From positions 434,001-498,000 of the forward strand of contig CAVWCU010000001.1 of the NCBI GenBank assembly GCA_963753585.1: 64,000 nt of DNA. The letters run 5' to 3'. The position numbers and the translations under genes were made by a program. The notes beneath the pieces were generated by a model. The model made no database searches. It was given only the letters and a program-made list of their open reading frames with translations, and was not told the DNA's origin. Numbering within the stretch: position 1 is the stretch's first letter; every line of letters starts with the position of its first letter. This DNA comes from VRUE01 sp963753585. GTDB lineage: Bacteria; Actinomycetota; Thermoleophilia; Solirubrobacterales; 70-9. This document shows positions 16,784 through 26,001 of the stretch, piece by piece.

Positions 16784-17822
16784 ATGCGCCCGATCGGCAT
16801 GCTCATCTCTACGCTTGTTGCGGCGCTCGCGCTCCTCGTTTTCGTCGGCACCGCCGCCGCCGAAAAAGAAGCCACCGTCGCCTGCCCCGAAGCGCCCATC
16901 AGCGGCGACGAATGCGAAGGCGAAGCCTTCGAAGCCGGCACCGCGATCACCGCGAGCAGCGAAGAAATCGTCCTCACCGTCGAAGACGTAGTCCCCCTCT
17001 TCGGAATCGACGGGGTAGTGAAATGCGAATCCGCGCTCGCGGGCGAACCGGTTGAAGACACCGTCGAACCACCGCTGCTGACCGGTGACCTCAGCACGCT
17101 TTCCTTCACCAACTGCGAGGAGGTCCTGACCAGCAGCCCGTGCACGGTCACCACCGTCGGACTGCCGTACGAGACGCAGCTCGAGCACGAACTCTCCACG
17201 CCCGGCGACGGCGAGCTGTTCGTCTACGAAGACCCGGAAGAAGGGAGCCGGCCCGGTGCAACCCTCTTCTGCGAAAAAACACCGGTGGCGATCAACTGCA
17301 CCTACCTCGTCGACGAAAACGCCGCCGAGATCGAAGGCGGGGCGACCGACCTGGCGCGACTCGAGTTCGATGGGAGCTCCGAACCGACAATCACCGCCGA
17401 CGAAGTCAAATTCGAAGAGTCGAGCGGGACCTGCCCCGGGCAAAATCCGGAGATGGATGGAGAGTGGGTGGTCGAAGAACCGTCCGCATTGTTCGTCGCC
17501 CAGAAAAGATGGGACTACGAGGTCAAACCGGACCCGATTCCGTTCGCTAAAGTCAACGACACCATCTCGGTGGAAGTCAAAAACACCGGGAAAACCGACT
17601 GGACCCTGATCATCATGGGGGCCCCCCGAGGACTGGCTGGACTTCGACGCCAAAGACTGCGTCGACAAAAACAAAACCCTGATCACGGTCAAAGCGGGCT
17701 CGAAATGTACGCCGACGCTGAAATGCCTCAAAAAAGGTGAGTCGGAATTCCTGATCGCGCTCAAACTTCCATGGAAATCCGTCGCTGACTTCTTCACCGC
17801 AACCAAATGCGAAGTGAAATGA
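16784..17822 (+). CDS. Secreted protein of unknown function, frameshifted near the C-terminus
   Basis: ATG 16784 follows a good ribosome site (aaggagag) and encodes a signal peptide (hydrophobic core to VGTAAA), so the protein is exported. The mature part is acidic, with scattered Cys (CPEAP, DECEG, FTNCEE, SSPCTV, LFCEKT, INCTYL) suggesting disulfides in a beta-rich fold. The frame breaks at a run of six C (17622-17627); past it, the next frame continues sensibly (EDWLDFDAKDCVDKNKTLI to TKCEVK, stop 17820-17822). The gene prefers GAA and AAA codons where neighbours prefer GAG and AAG, so it may be acquired. No family name is assigned. Confidence 0.7.
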
Positions 17823-17909
17823 AGCGGGGGGACCGGTCGTCTGCTCTCGGTCCGCGCGCTCTCAGCGCTTAAGTGCCAGCAGGTTTAGCCAACGGCATCG
17901 CCGTATCGA

Positions 17910-20057
17910 CTATGGGGACGGGGTGGACGCGGCTTGCGTCGCCCCGCCCGGCCTCTTCTCTGGCTCAGACCCGATGGGAAGGCCGCGCTGCCCGGCGACC
18001 TGCTCGAAGGCCGTAACGACCTCAGGGTCGAACTGCGAGCCGGCGCTGCGGCGAAGCTCTTCGAGGGCTCGCGAGGGACGCATCGCGACGCTGTAGGGGC
18101 GCTCTGAGACCATCGCCGCGTAGGCTTCGCAGACGGCGACCACCCGCGAGCCGAGTGGGATCTGCTCACCGCGCAGGGAGTCCGGGTAGCCGCCGCCATC
18201 CCAGCGCTCGCCACTCGAGCGAACCAGACGCGCGACCGGCACGAGCGCCGCAGCAGAGGCGATGATCCGCTCGCCGATCAGGGTGTGTTGGTGGACGAAC
18301 TTCCACTCGGACTCCTCGAGCGGGCCTGGCTTGTTCAGGATCGCGTCGGGGATCGCCATCTTCCCTGTCTCGTGCAGCTGCGCGGCGCGGTAGGTCTCGT
18401 CGCGTTGCTCGGCTTCCATGCCCAGCTCCTCGGCGACCGCCAGCGCCAGCTCGGCGACGTCGACGGCTTGCTCGGCCAGTTGCGGTTGGCGTTCGCGCAG
18501 CGCCGTCAGCAGCACGTCGCGCGACTGCGAGCCGGCCGAGGTCCTCTCGCTGACCTTGTTCGCGTACATCCGCCGGTCGGCGAGCTGCATCGCCTCCTTC
18601 ATCGAGCCGGCCTCGCTTGGCAACAGGACGCTGCCCTGGGAGGCCGCGATCGCGAAGCCCTCGCCGCGCTCAGAGAGCGCGGCGCCGGCGCCGGCGATGA
18701 TCGCGTCGACCTCCGCCGCCGTGCACTCGACCAGAAGACAGAACTCATCGCCACCCAGCCGGTAGGCGCTGCCTTTCGATGCCGCGAAGAGTTCCAGTCG
18801 CCCGCCGAGCCGTTCCAGCAGGGCGTCTCCAGCGGGATGGCCGAAGGTGTCGTTGTAGAGCTTGAAGCCGTCAAGGTCGAACAGCGCGAGGAGCCGGAGG
18901 GAGCCGGTTGCTGCCGGCTGCGTGATCGCGCGCTCCAGGTCCAACGTCAGCGCCCTGCGGTTGGGCAGCCCGGTCAGCTCGTCGGTACGCGACTCTTGCA
19001 CCCTCGTGCGGACTTCCCCCTGGCTCTCACGCAACGAGAGGACCAACCGCACGACGACCGCGATCAGGGTGAGCAGGGAGATGACTGCCGCTGCGGTAGG
19101 GGCCGTGGTGAATCGTTCGGCTCCCTGAATGCCGATCGCAACCAGGGCCGCAGCAGCAGGTATCGCGATGATCCGCACCGCCCGCGATCGCAGTGGCGCC
19201 CCGGTCCCCGGCTCGATCCACGCCGCGCAAGCCACCAGCAGAACACCACATGGCCAGCCGGCGTCGAGAATCGTGCCTTCGACGTAGGTCCCATTGGCAG
19301 CCTGCAGGAGATAGACACCGTCGGAGACGGCGAGCAGCATGAGACCGGCACCGAGGACCGCCCAGCTGCGTTCTGGTCGCCAGCCGGTGAACGAGGCGGC
19401 GGTTGCCACCATCGTCAACAGGGTCAGGTCGGCGATCGGGTAGGCCAGGTTGGTTGTGACGGCGAGCGTCTGACCTTCGCTTGAGGCATCGACGATCGGC
19501 CCGAGCGCGAAAGCCGCCGCCAGCGCCGCGACGGCGGAGCCGACGATCGCCCCGTCCAGCCACCGCGCGACAGGAAAGGCCCCAATCCTCGCCCGCAGGA
19601 GGGCGATCAGCGCCGCGTAGGCGAGCGGATAGAAGGCAAGGTAGCCGCCATCGGCGAGAGAAGGGATCGGCACCGTTTCCCGCCCCGCGAGCACCGCCGC
19701 GTAATAGATTTCCCCGCCGGTATAGAGCAGCAAGCCGACGCCTAGCAGTGCCCAGACAACCCGCTCGCGGCGAACCAGCGCAGCCCGCAACAGGCAGGCG
19801 GCGGCGCTTGTCAGCATCAGGGCGCTGTAGATCCAGGTGTTGAAGAGTGCATCGGTGCCGGCGCCGCCAAACCCGACCGCGACGTGCGCGATGAAGGCGG
19901 TGAGCAGGCAGAGGGCGAGGAGGCCGCCGACAAGGACGGTCCTTCGCTCGCGCTGGCTCAGTCCAGATATCACTTTCCAAGAATCGGAATCTGGAGCGGC
20001 AATCTTGACCGATGAGATCAGTTCGCCGCGCTGGGAAAGCTCAAGCCGGCAGGACAC
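17910..20057 (-). CDS. Membrane GGDEF / degenerate HD-GYP signalling protein
   Basis: A 715-residue protein with about ten N-terminal hydrophobic segments (to about residue 330), a GGDEF diguanylate-cyclase domain (DELTGLPNRRAL ... YRLGGDEFCLLVE) and a C-terminal HD-GYP-like domain. The GGDEF signature is intact, so c-di-GMP synthesis is plausible. The HD-GYP part keeps IPDAILNKPG and ERWDGGGYPDSLRG but has HE in place of HD (QLHETGKM), SSGERWDG in place of HHERWDG and VCEAYAAM in place of VADAYDAM, so metal binding is probably impaired. The true start may be inside the called one. The gene lies in the candidate tRNA-Gly island. Confidence 0.88.
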   Translation of the reverse strand: MSCRLELSQRGELISSVKIAAPDSDSWKVISGLSQRERRTVLVGGLLALCLLTAFIAHVAVGFGGAGTDALFNTWIYSALMLTSAAACLLRAALVRRERVVWALLGVGLLLYTGGEIYYAAVLAGRETVPIPSLADGGYLAFYPLAYAALIALLRARIGAFPVARWLDGAIVGSAVAALAAAFALGPIVDASSEGQTLAVTTNLAYPIADLTLLTMVATAASFTGWRPERSWAVLGAGLMLLAVSDGVYLLQAANGTYVEGTILDAGWPCGVLLVACAAWIEPGTGAPLRSRAVRIIAIPAAAALVAIGIQGAERFTTAPTAAAVISLLTLIAVVVRLVLSLRESQGEVRTRVQESRTDELTGLPNRRALTLDLERAITQPAATGSLRLLALFDLDGFKLYNDTFGHPAGDALLERLGGRLELFAASKGSAYRLGGDEFCLLVECTAAEVDAIIAGAGAALSERGEGFAIAASQGSVLLPSEAGSMKEAMQLADRRMYANKVSERTSAGSQSRDVLLTALRERQPQLAEQAVDVAELALAVAEELGMEAEQRDETYRAAQLHETGKMAIPDAILNKPGPLEESEWKFVHQHTLIGERIIASAAALVPVARLVRSSGERWDGGGYPDSLRGEQIPLGSRVVAVCEAYAAMVSERPYSVAMRPSRALEELRRSAGSQFDPEVVTAFEQVAGQRGLPIGSEPEKRPGGATQAASTPSP

Positions 20058-20100
20058 CCGCGCGACACCTCGGCGTTCGACCGGAAAGTATGTTTACGCA

Positions 20101-20646
20101 GTGCGACCTCTTCGGTATTCCATCAACGTCACTTTGGACGGATGCTGCGATCACCGTGCAATTTCCCCGGACGAAGAGACCCATCGTCACGCGACGGAGA
20201 CTCTCGCCCAGGCCGATGCTCTTCTCCTCGGCCGGGTGACCTACGAGCTGATGGAGTCTGCCTGGCGGCCGCCGGGGCAGATGGATGCGATGCCCGATTG
20301 GATGGCGCCCTTCGGTCGGACGATCGACGCAATGAAGAAGTACGTCGTGTCGAGCACCCTGGACCGGGTCGATTGGAACGCGGAGCTCGTGCGTGGAGAT
20401 CTCGGGGGGGCAGTTCAGGAGCTGAAGCAAGAGCCGGGCAACGGACTGGGCGTGGGAGGCGTGCAGCTCCCGCTGGCGTTGACGGAGCTGGGGTTGATCG
20501 ATGAGTACGAGTTCGTCGTGCACCCCAGGCTGGTGGGCCATGGGCCGACGTTGTTCGCGGGGCTGTCGAAGCGTGTCGACTTGAGGCTCGTGGGCCGGCA
20601 GGAGTTCGGCTCAGGCGCGGTGGCGATGCGGTACGAGCCGGCGTAA
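20101..20646 (+). CDS. Dihydrofolate reductase/RibD C-terminal domain protein
   Basis: A 181-residue protein of the RibD-C/DHFR-like family common in actinobacteria. It begins RPLRYSINVTLDGCCDHRA, then shows ADALLLGRVTYELM, MKKYVVSSTLDRVDW and GLGVGGVQLPLALTELGLIDEY, ending with the strand GPTLFAGLSKRVDLRLV. GTG 20101 is the likely start; the upstream in-frame extension overlaps the divergent GGDEF gene. Substrate unknown. Its TAA stop (20644-20646) directly abuts the tRNA-Gly 3' fragment. Confidence 0.82.
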   Translation: MRPLRYSINVTLDGCCDHRAISPDEETHRHATETLAQADALLLGRVTYELMESAWRPPGQMDAMPDWMAPFGRTIDAMKKYVVSSTLDRVDWNAELVRGDLGGAVQELKQEPGNGLGVGGVQLPLALTELGLIDEYEFVVHPRLVGHGPTLFAGLSKRVDLRLVGRQEFGSGAVAMRYEPA

Positions 20647-20688
20647 TGCCATGCTGAAGGTCGTGGGTTCGCATCCCGTCAGCCGCTT
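20647..20688 (+). repeat. Degenerate 3' half copy of tRNA-Gly (candidate att site)
   Basis: These 42 bases match tRNA-Gly 16583-16624 with three substitutions, covering anticodon loop to discriminator. It is in the same orientation and bounds a 4.1-kb segment with the intact tRNA, as expected for an attL/attR pair of a tRNA-targeting element. No integrase is present between them. Confidence 0.75.
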
Positions 20689-20689
20689 G

Positions 20690-21274
20690 ATGAGGGGACT
20701 TGCCGTCGCCTACCTCGGCATGTCTCTCGTGCTCGGGGCTGCGGCAACCGCGAGCCCGGCTACGAAGACGACGCCGTTGGCCAACCCGGTCCTGGCGATC
20801 GATGCCAACGATGCCGGAGTCCAGAACCTCGGTGGCTTTCATCCGCTGCGCAATCCCACCGTAGGAGCCGCCGTCAGAGCCTTCGGCCGCCCGTCCTCGC
20901 GCCAGCCTCGCTATGGAGGAAGCGGCTGTGAGGTGTCCTGGAGAAAGATCGGGCTGAAGATGACTTTCGCCTACTACGGCGGCGGTGGCGGAAGAACGGC
21001 CGCCTGCGGGGCGAACCGGGGCGTCGCCAAATCAGCACTGATCCAGGGTTCAACGGCGGAGCGGTGGCAGACGAGCCGCGGCATCCGCATCGGCGACAGT
21101 CTCGAACAACTGGAGCGCCTCTACCCCAATGCCGTCGAATGGGAAGGGGACTACTGGCTGGCGATCGGCTTTTCCCCCGTGGGCGAAGACAGCAGCTATC
21201 CGGTTCTCGCAGCCATGGTTCGAAGTGAAGCGGTTCGTGGATTTGAAGTGCAGATGTCGCCGGGCTACGACTAA
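20690..21274 (+). CDS. Exported hypothetical protein
   Basis: ATG 20690 starts a signal peptide (MRGLAVAYLGMSLVLGAAA, cleavage probably near ATA-SPA). A longer in-frame start at 20651 would translate the tRNA fragment and is rejected. The mature part has two Cys (GSGCEVSW and TAACGAN) flanking a Gly run, and a segment TSRGIRIGDSLEQLERLYPNAVEW that recalls a family of small secreted actinobacterial proteins. No function can be assigned. It lies just outside the candidate island. Confidence 0.65.
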   Translation: MRGLAVAYLGMSLVLGAAATASPATKTTPLANPVLAIDANDAGVQNLGGFHPLRNPTVGAAVRAFGRPSSRQPRYGGSGCEVSWRKIGLKMTFAYYGGGGGRTAACGANRGVAKSALIQGSTAERWQTSRGIRIGDSLEQLERLYPNAVEWEGDYWLAIGFSPVGEDSSYPVLAAMVRSEAVRGFEVQMSPGYD

Positions 21275-21599
21275 TGCGATCCCGTATTCGAAATCTCCTC
21301 CCCCTCCCCCAAGATTCGGCCAAGGGCGTGTCCAGCCCGCAATGCGCATCGGCCCCCGTGTCCGGAACGCCGAAGCGCGTACGCACCGGTTGCGCGGAGC
21401 CACCGACCAAGCCTGGCAACTCCACCGTTACCGCGACGGTGGGCGTCGTCTTCCCCCTCCTCTAGAGCCGCTGTTCAGAGTCATTGTCGTTGGTCGGGCA
21501 TGACCGACTTGGGTCGCTGGGGGTCGCGAACCGTCGCATGACGATTGCGGCACGAAGTGGGGACGGACGGCTTGGCTGATCGGCAATACTCCGGAAGAG
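21275..21599. other. Gene-poor stretch
   Basis: This 325-base interval between the exported protein and the VOC gene has a few short open frames with Pro/Ser/Thr-rich translations but no recognisable start signal, domain or long palindrome. I see no supported gene in it. It may hold the promoter of the VOC gene. Confidence 0.4.
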
Positions 21600-22043
21600 A
21601 TGACGATTCAGCGGATGGACAACATTCTCATCGTTGTCGATGACCTCGAGGCTGCCAAAGCGTTCTTCGCCGAACTGGGTATGGAGCTGGAAGGCGAGGC
21701 GCCGGTCGAGGGGCGTTGGGTGGACCGCGTCGTCGGGCTCGACGATGTCCGTGCCGACATCGCCATGATGCGGACCCCGGACGGTCACAGCGGGGTTGAG
21801 CTGACCAAGTTCCACACGCCGCCGGCGGTCAGAGCCGAGCCGGAAAGCGCGCCGGCGAACACGCTGGGCATACGCCGCATCATGTTCGCTGTCGACGACA
21901 TCGACGACGTCGTTGCCCGCCTGCGCAAAAACCACGGTGCCGAACTCGTCGGCGAGATCGCGCAGTACGAGGACATCTACCGGCTCTGCTTCCTGCGTGG
22001 CCCTGAGGGCATCCTCATCGGACTGGCCGAGCAGCTCAGCTGA
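21600..22043 (+). CDS. VOC family protein
   Basis: A 147-residue glyoxalase/bleomycin-resistance fold protein. It starts IQRMDNILIVVDDLEAAKAFFAELGMELEGEAP, then GHSGVELTKFH, NTLGIRRIMFAVDDIDDVVARL, and ends FLRGPEGILIGLAEQLS. The paired beta-alpha-beta-beta-beta units are clear. Metal ligands are only partly evident, so it may be non-enzymatic or use another ligand. The neighbouring acyl-CoA dehydrogenase gene does not suggest a specific substrate. Confidence 0.85.
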   Translation: MTIQRMDNILIVVDDLEAAKAFFAELGMELEGEAPVEGRWVDRVVGLDDVRADIAMMRTPDGHSGVELTKFHTPPAVRAEPESAPANTLGIRRIMFAVDDIDDVVARLRKNHGAELVGEIAQYEDIYRLCFLRGPEGILIGLAEQLS

Positions 22044-22112
22044 AACCTCCATGGGTGCGGCCGATACTGCCTTGAGACCTCGAAGCAAGCCACGTATCTA
22101 TTGTCTCCGTCC

Positions 22113-23720
22113 ATGCCACAAGAAACTGATTCCGCCACCGCCACATCCGTAGAGCAACCCGACCTCACCGCAGCCGCGTCTGCGGTCGAGACCGCCGGCT
22201 CGGTTGTCGAGGACGCCTTCAAGCATCTCGCCGCCGCCGGTGACGTCGACGCCGACCAGGTCGTCGCCTACGACCTCGCACACGCCGCAGCGGCAGTCGA
22301 GAACGCTCGGGCCGTCCTCGACTACGGGAAGAACGGGGATGAGGAGGCCCGCATCGCGTGCGCCTTCGTCGCCGACGCCATCCATGACGTTGCCACCCGG
22401 CTCATGGGTCGCGAGCAGGAGTGGGGCGCCGAGCAGGGGGCTCTCGACACCGCGCTCGCCTTTGCACGCCCCTATCGCTCCCCGGAGTTCCTCTCGGAGC
22501 TCTGTGGGATCCAGGGGCCGCGCCACCTCGACGACGACTTCGTGATGGTGCAGGACACCTTCCGGCGCTTTGCGGAGGAGCGGATCCGTCCGGTCGCCGA
22601 GGAGGTCCACCGCAACAACGAGGACATCCCCGAGGAGGTCATCGAAGGGCTGTCCGAGATCGGGACGTTCGGCGTCTCTATCCCTGAGGAGTACGACGGC
22701 TTCGCGGCCGAAGGCGAGGGCGAGTATCTCTCGATGGTCGTTGCGACCGAGGAGCTCTCGCGCGGCTCGCTCGGCGTCGGCGGCTCGCTGGTCACCCGGC
22801 CCGAGATCCTGGCGCGGGCGCTCTTGGCAGGCGGCACCGAGGAGCAGAAGCGGGAGTGGCTGCCGCGCATGGCCAGCGGTGAGCTGATGGTCGCGATCGC
22901 CGTGACGGAGCCCGACTACGGGTCCGACGTCGCCTCGCTGAGGACCACGGCCACCCAGGACGGGAACGGCTGGCGGATCAACGGCGTCAAGACCTGGTGC
23001 ACCTTCGGTGCCAGGGCAGACGTGTTCATGCTGCTGGCGCGGACCGACCCGGATCGCTCAAAGGGCCACAAGGGACTTTCGCTCTTCATCGTCCCAAAAG
23101 AGCGCGGCGCCGGTCACGGCTTCGAGCTCAGCCAGGAGGAGGGCGGCAGCATGGAGGGCCGCGCAATCGACACGATCGGCTACCGCGGAATGCACTCCTA
23201 TGAGGTCGCGTTCGACAACTGGTACGTCCCCGCAGAGAACCTGATCGGCGGCGAGGAGGGGCTCGGTCGCGGCTTCTACCTCCAGATGGCGGGTTTCGAG
23301 AACGGCCGCATCCAGACCGCTGCGCGTGCGGTGGGCGTGATGCAGGCCGCATACGAGGCCGCCTACGACTACGCGTCGGAGCGCAACGTCTTCGGCAAGC
23401 CGATCATCGAGTTCCAGCTCACCCGCGCGAAGCTGGCCCGGATGGCGGTGGTCATCCAGGCCAGCCGCCAGTTCGCCTATCGCGTGGCCCGTCTGATGGC
23501 GCAGGGCGAGGGGGCGATGGAGGCCTCGATGGTCAAGGCCTATGTGTGTCGGGCCGCGGAGTGGGTGACCCGCGAGGCGATGCAGATCCATGGCGGCATG
23601 GGCTATGCCGAGGAGTTCCCGATCAGTCGCTACTACGTGGACGCCCGGGTGCTGTCGATCTTCGAGGGCGCGGACGAGGTCCTTGCCCTCAAGGTCATCG
23701 CCCGGCGACTTGCTCAGTGA
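22113..23720 (+). CDS. Acyl-CoA dehydrogenase family protein with N-terminal extension
   Basis: FAD-dependent acyl-CoA dehydrogenase. After a helical extension of about 130 residues, the standard fold begins (DTFRRFAEERIRPVAEEVHR). It shows AIAVTEPDYGSDVASLRTTA (FAD/substrate loop), INGVKTWCTFG, the C-terminal QIHGGMGYAEEFPISRYYVDARVLSIFEGADEVL and a final helix. The extension resembles the N-terminus of long ACADs in actinobacteria that pair acyl-CoA dehydrogenase with an extra helical domain. ATG 22113 is preferred to the upstream TTG. Substrate chain length is not predicted. Confidence 0.9.
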   Translation: MPQETDSATATSVEQPDLTAAASAVETAGSVVEDAFKHLAAAGDVDADQVVAYDLAHAAAAVENARAVLDYGKNGDEEARIACAFVADAIHDVATRLMGREQEWGAEQGALDTALAFARPYRSPEFLSELCGIQGPRHLDDDFVMVQDTFRRFAEERIRPVAEEVHRNNEDIPEEVIEGLSEIGTFGVSIPEEYDGFAAEGEGEYLSMVVATEELSRGSLGVGGSLVTRPEILARALLAGGTEEQKREWLPRMASGELMVAIAVTEPDYGSDVASLRTTATQDGNGWRINGVKTWCTFGARADVFMLLARTDPDRSKGHKGLSLFIVPKERGAGHGFELSQEEGGSMEGRAIDTIGYRGMHSYEVAFDNWYVPAENLIGGEEGLGRGFYLQMAGFENGRIQTAARAVGVMQAAYEAAYDYASERNVFGKPIIEFQLTRAKLARMAVVIQASRQFAYRVARLMAQGEGAMEASMVKAYVCRAAEWVTREAMQIHGGMGYAEEFPISRYYVDARVLSIFEGADEVLALKVIARRLAQ

Positions 23721-23766
23721 CCGGTGTTACTGGAACTTTTCTGAGCAAAAGCCCGGTCTTCTGGGC

Positions 23767-24570
23767 ATGGACGCAATCGCTGCCGGCTCGCGTGGGGACT
23801 GGGCGCTCAATACCTACCAGGCGATGGCGCCTGTCTATGACGACTTCACCGCCCACTACGACTACGAGGGGTGGCTGACCGACCTGCTGGAGATCCTCGA
23901 GGCAAATGGGCTGACGGGCAGGCGCCTGCTCGACGTGGCCTGCGGGACGGGCAAGAGCTTTATGCCGATGCTGCCGCGTGGCTGGGAGGTGATCGGTTGC
24001 GACCTATCGCCGGCGATGCTGGCCCTGGCCGAGGAGAAGGCGGGCGACCTGGTCGAGCTCTCGGTCGCCGACATGCGCGAGCTGCCCAGGCTCGGGGAGT
24101 TCGACCTCGTCTGGGCGCTCGACGACGCGATCAACTACCTCCTCGGCCCGGAGGAACTGGAGCAGGCGTTCCGGGGGATGCGGGACAACCTCGCCGCCGG
24201 CGGGCTGCTCCTCTTCGACGTCAACGAGCTGCTCGTCTACCGGACCTTCTACGCCGAGACCTCGGTGGTCGAGCAGGGCGGCAAGCGGTTCGTCTGGCGC
24301 GGCCTGGCTCCGCCCGGCGTCCCCGTCGGGTCGGTGTGCGAATCGCGCCTCGAAGTGGAAGGCGAGGAGGGAGCGGGCGTCGCCGAGGGCGAGACGGCCA
24401 TCCACCGCCAGCGCCACTTCCCCGAAGCCGAGGTCCTGGCGACGCTGGAGCGGGCCGGCCTTGAGTGCCTCGACATCTACGGCCACGGCCTGGACGGCAT
24501 TCCCACACAGCCGCTCGACACCGCGCAGCACACCAAGGCGATCTACATCGCCCGCCGCGCCGGCGCGTAG
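23767..24570 (+). CDS. Class I SAM-dependent methyltransferase
   Basis: The 267-residue protein has the SAM-binding motif I LLDVACGTGKSFMPML, an acidic motif II (VIGCDLSPAMLALAEEKA), the motif DLVWALDDAINYLL and GGLLLFDVNE. The N-terminal TYQAMAPVYDDFTAHYDYEGW pattern is typical of small-molecule methyltransferases. No substrate can be assigned. It lies 46 bases after the acyl-CoA dehydrogenase gene on the same strand. Confidence 0.87.
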   Translation: MDAIAAGSRGDWALNTYQAMAPVYDDFTAHYDYEGWLTDLLEILEANGLTGRRLLDVACGTGKSFMPMLPRGWEVIGCDLSPAMLALAEEKAGDLVELSVADMRELPRLGEFDLVWALDDAINYLLGPEELEQAFRGMRDNLAAGGLLLFDVNELLVYRTFYAETSVVEQGGKRFVWRGLAPPGVPVGSVCESRLEVEGEEGAGVAEGETAIHRQRHFPEAEVLATLERAGLECLDIYGHGLDGIPTQPLDTAQHTKAIYIARRAGA

Positions 24571-24625
24571 CGCGCCGGCGCCGAGTCGCGCCGCCGCTTC
24601 GAGGCCCTTGCGTAAGAATGGCCCG

Positions 24626-25813
24626 GTGGCGGCCGAGCGGGAATACGACCTTGCGCTCTTCGGGGCGACCGGGTTCACCGGCGGGCTGACCGCGCGCTAC
24701 CTCGCGGCGAACGGCCCCGACGGGCTTCGCTGGGCTCTCGTGGGCCGCAACCGGGCAAAGTTGGAGGCTGTCCGCGCGGAGCTCGAGGGGATTCTCCGGC
24801 CCGGTGTCCCGGCGCCCGATCTGCTCGAGGCCGACGCGGCCGACTCGGCTGCGCTGGCGAAGGTAACCGGGGCGACCAAGGTCGTCGCCACCACGGTCGG
24901 TCCCTACGCCTTCTACGGAGAGCCGCTGGTCGCCGCCTGCGCCGCCGCCGGCACCGACTACCTCGACCTCACGGGCGAGCCGGAGTTCGTCGACCGGATG
25001 TGGCTCGGCTACCACGAGCAGGCGCGGCAGAGCGGGGCGCGGCTCGTCCACTGCTGCGGCTTCGACTCGATCCCGCACGACCTCGGCGCCTACTTCACGG
25101 TCAAGCAGCTGCCGGAGGGCGTGCCGCTGACCGTCAACGGCTACGTCCGGGTCGAGGGTCAATTCTCCGGGGGCACCTTCCACTCGGCGATCAACGCGTT
25201 CGGCCGGGTGCGACAGACGGTGAGCGCCGCCCGGCGCCGCCGCCGGAGCGAGCAGCGGCCGGCCGGGCGCCGGGTTCACTCGGCTCCCGCCCGGCTGCGG
25301 CGCGACGCCGACCTGGGCGGCTGGGCAGTGACGTTCCCTACCGTCGACGGGCCGATCGTCCGCCGCTCCGCGGCCGCGCTGGAGCGCTACGGGCCGGACT
25401 TCAACTACGGCCACAACCTCGTCGTCAAGCACCTGCCGGTGCTCTTCGCCGGTGCCGCCGTCATCCCGCCGGCATTCCTGCTGGCACTCCTGCCGCCCAC
25501 CCGCAAGCTCATGCTCAAGGCGAAATCGCCGGGCGAGGGGCCGAGCGAGGCGGTGCGTGCGAAGAGCTGGTTCAAGGTGACCTTCGTCGGCGAGGGCGGC
25601 GGCCGGAAGGTCCTCGCCGAGGTGTCGGGTGGCGACCCCGGCTACGACGAGACGGCCAAGATGCTCGCCGAGTCGACCCTCTGCCTCGCCTTCGACGAGC
25701 TGCCCGAGACCGCGGGCCAGGTCACCACCGCCCAGGCGATGGGCGACGCCCTGCTCGACCGGCTGCAACGGGCGGGGATGACCTTCGCCACGCTCGCGTC
25801 CGGCCCGGCCTGA
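24626..25813 (+). CDS. Saccharopine dehydrogenase NADP-binding domain / trans-acting enoyl reductase-like protein
   Basis: An oxidoreductase of about 395 residues with an N-terminal Rossmann fold, YDLALFGATGFTGGLTARYL, followed by WALVGRNRAKLEAVR, VVATTVGPYAFYGEPLVAACA and DYLDLTGEPEFVDRM. HCCGFDSIPHDLGAYF is typical of the trans-acting enoyl reductase/saccharopine-dehydrogenase-like group, which in mycobacteria acts with polyketide synthases on complex lipids. There are no such synthases nearby. A hydrophobic stretch near residue 280 may contact membrane. The start may be GTG 24626 or the in-frame TTG 24608. Confidence 0.82.
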   Translation: MAAEREYDLALFGATGFTGGLTARYLAANGPDGLRWALVGRNRAKLEAVRAELEGILRPGVPAPDLLEADAADSAALAKVTGATKVVATTVGPYAFYGEPLVAACAAAGTDYLDLTGEPEFVDRMWLGYHEQARQSGARLVHCCGFDSIPHDLGAYFTVKQLPEGVPLTVNGYVRVEGQFSGGTFHSAINAFGRVRQTVSAARRRRRSEQRPAGRRVHSAPARLRRDADLGGWAVTFPTVDGPIVRRSAAALERYGPDFNYGHNLVVKHLPVLFAGAAVIPPAFLLALLPPTRKLMLKAKSPGEGPSEAVRAKSWFKVTFVGEGGGRKVLAEVSGGDPGYDETAKMLAESTLCLAFDELPETAGQVTTAQAMGDALLDRLQRAGMTFATLASGPA

Positions 25814-25851
25814 ACCGCAGGGCCGGCGCTAAACTGGCCAACGAAGCTCCC

Positions 25852-25924
25852 GGGGCTGTAGCTCAGCTGGAAGAGCGTCGCGCTGGCAGCGCGAAGGTCA
25901 GGGGTTCGAGCCCCCTCAGCTCCA
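25852..25924 (+). tRNA. tRNA-Ala (GGC)
   Basis: A complete cloverleaf: acceptor GGGGCTG with CAGCTCC (one G-U), D stem GCTC/GAGC, anticodon stem TCGCG/CGCGA with loop CTGGCAG (anticodon GGC), and T arm GGGGTTCGAGCCCC. The discriminator is A and CCA is not encoded. It is 38 bases after the oxidoreductase gene. Confidence 0.95.
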
Positions 25925-26001
25925 TAAGGAGAAGCCCAAGACATAAGTGGCCCAGGCGGTTCGGTGCGCTCACGGTGGGGCGGCCGGCACGCGGGATACA
26001 G

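Noticed and set aside
20651..20689. Longer start at 20651 for the exported protein
   Set aside because: This N-terminus would be translation of the tRNA-Gly fragment; ATG 20690 gives a clean signal peptide.
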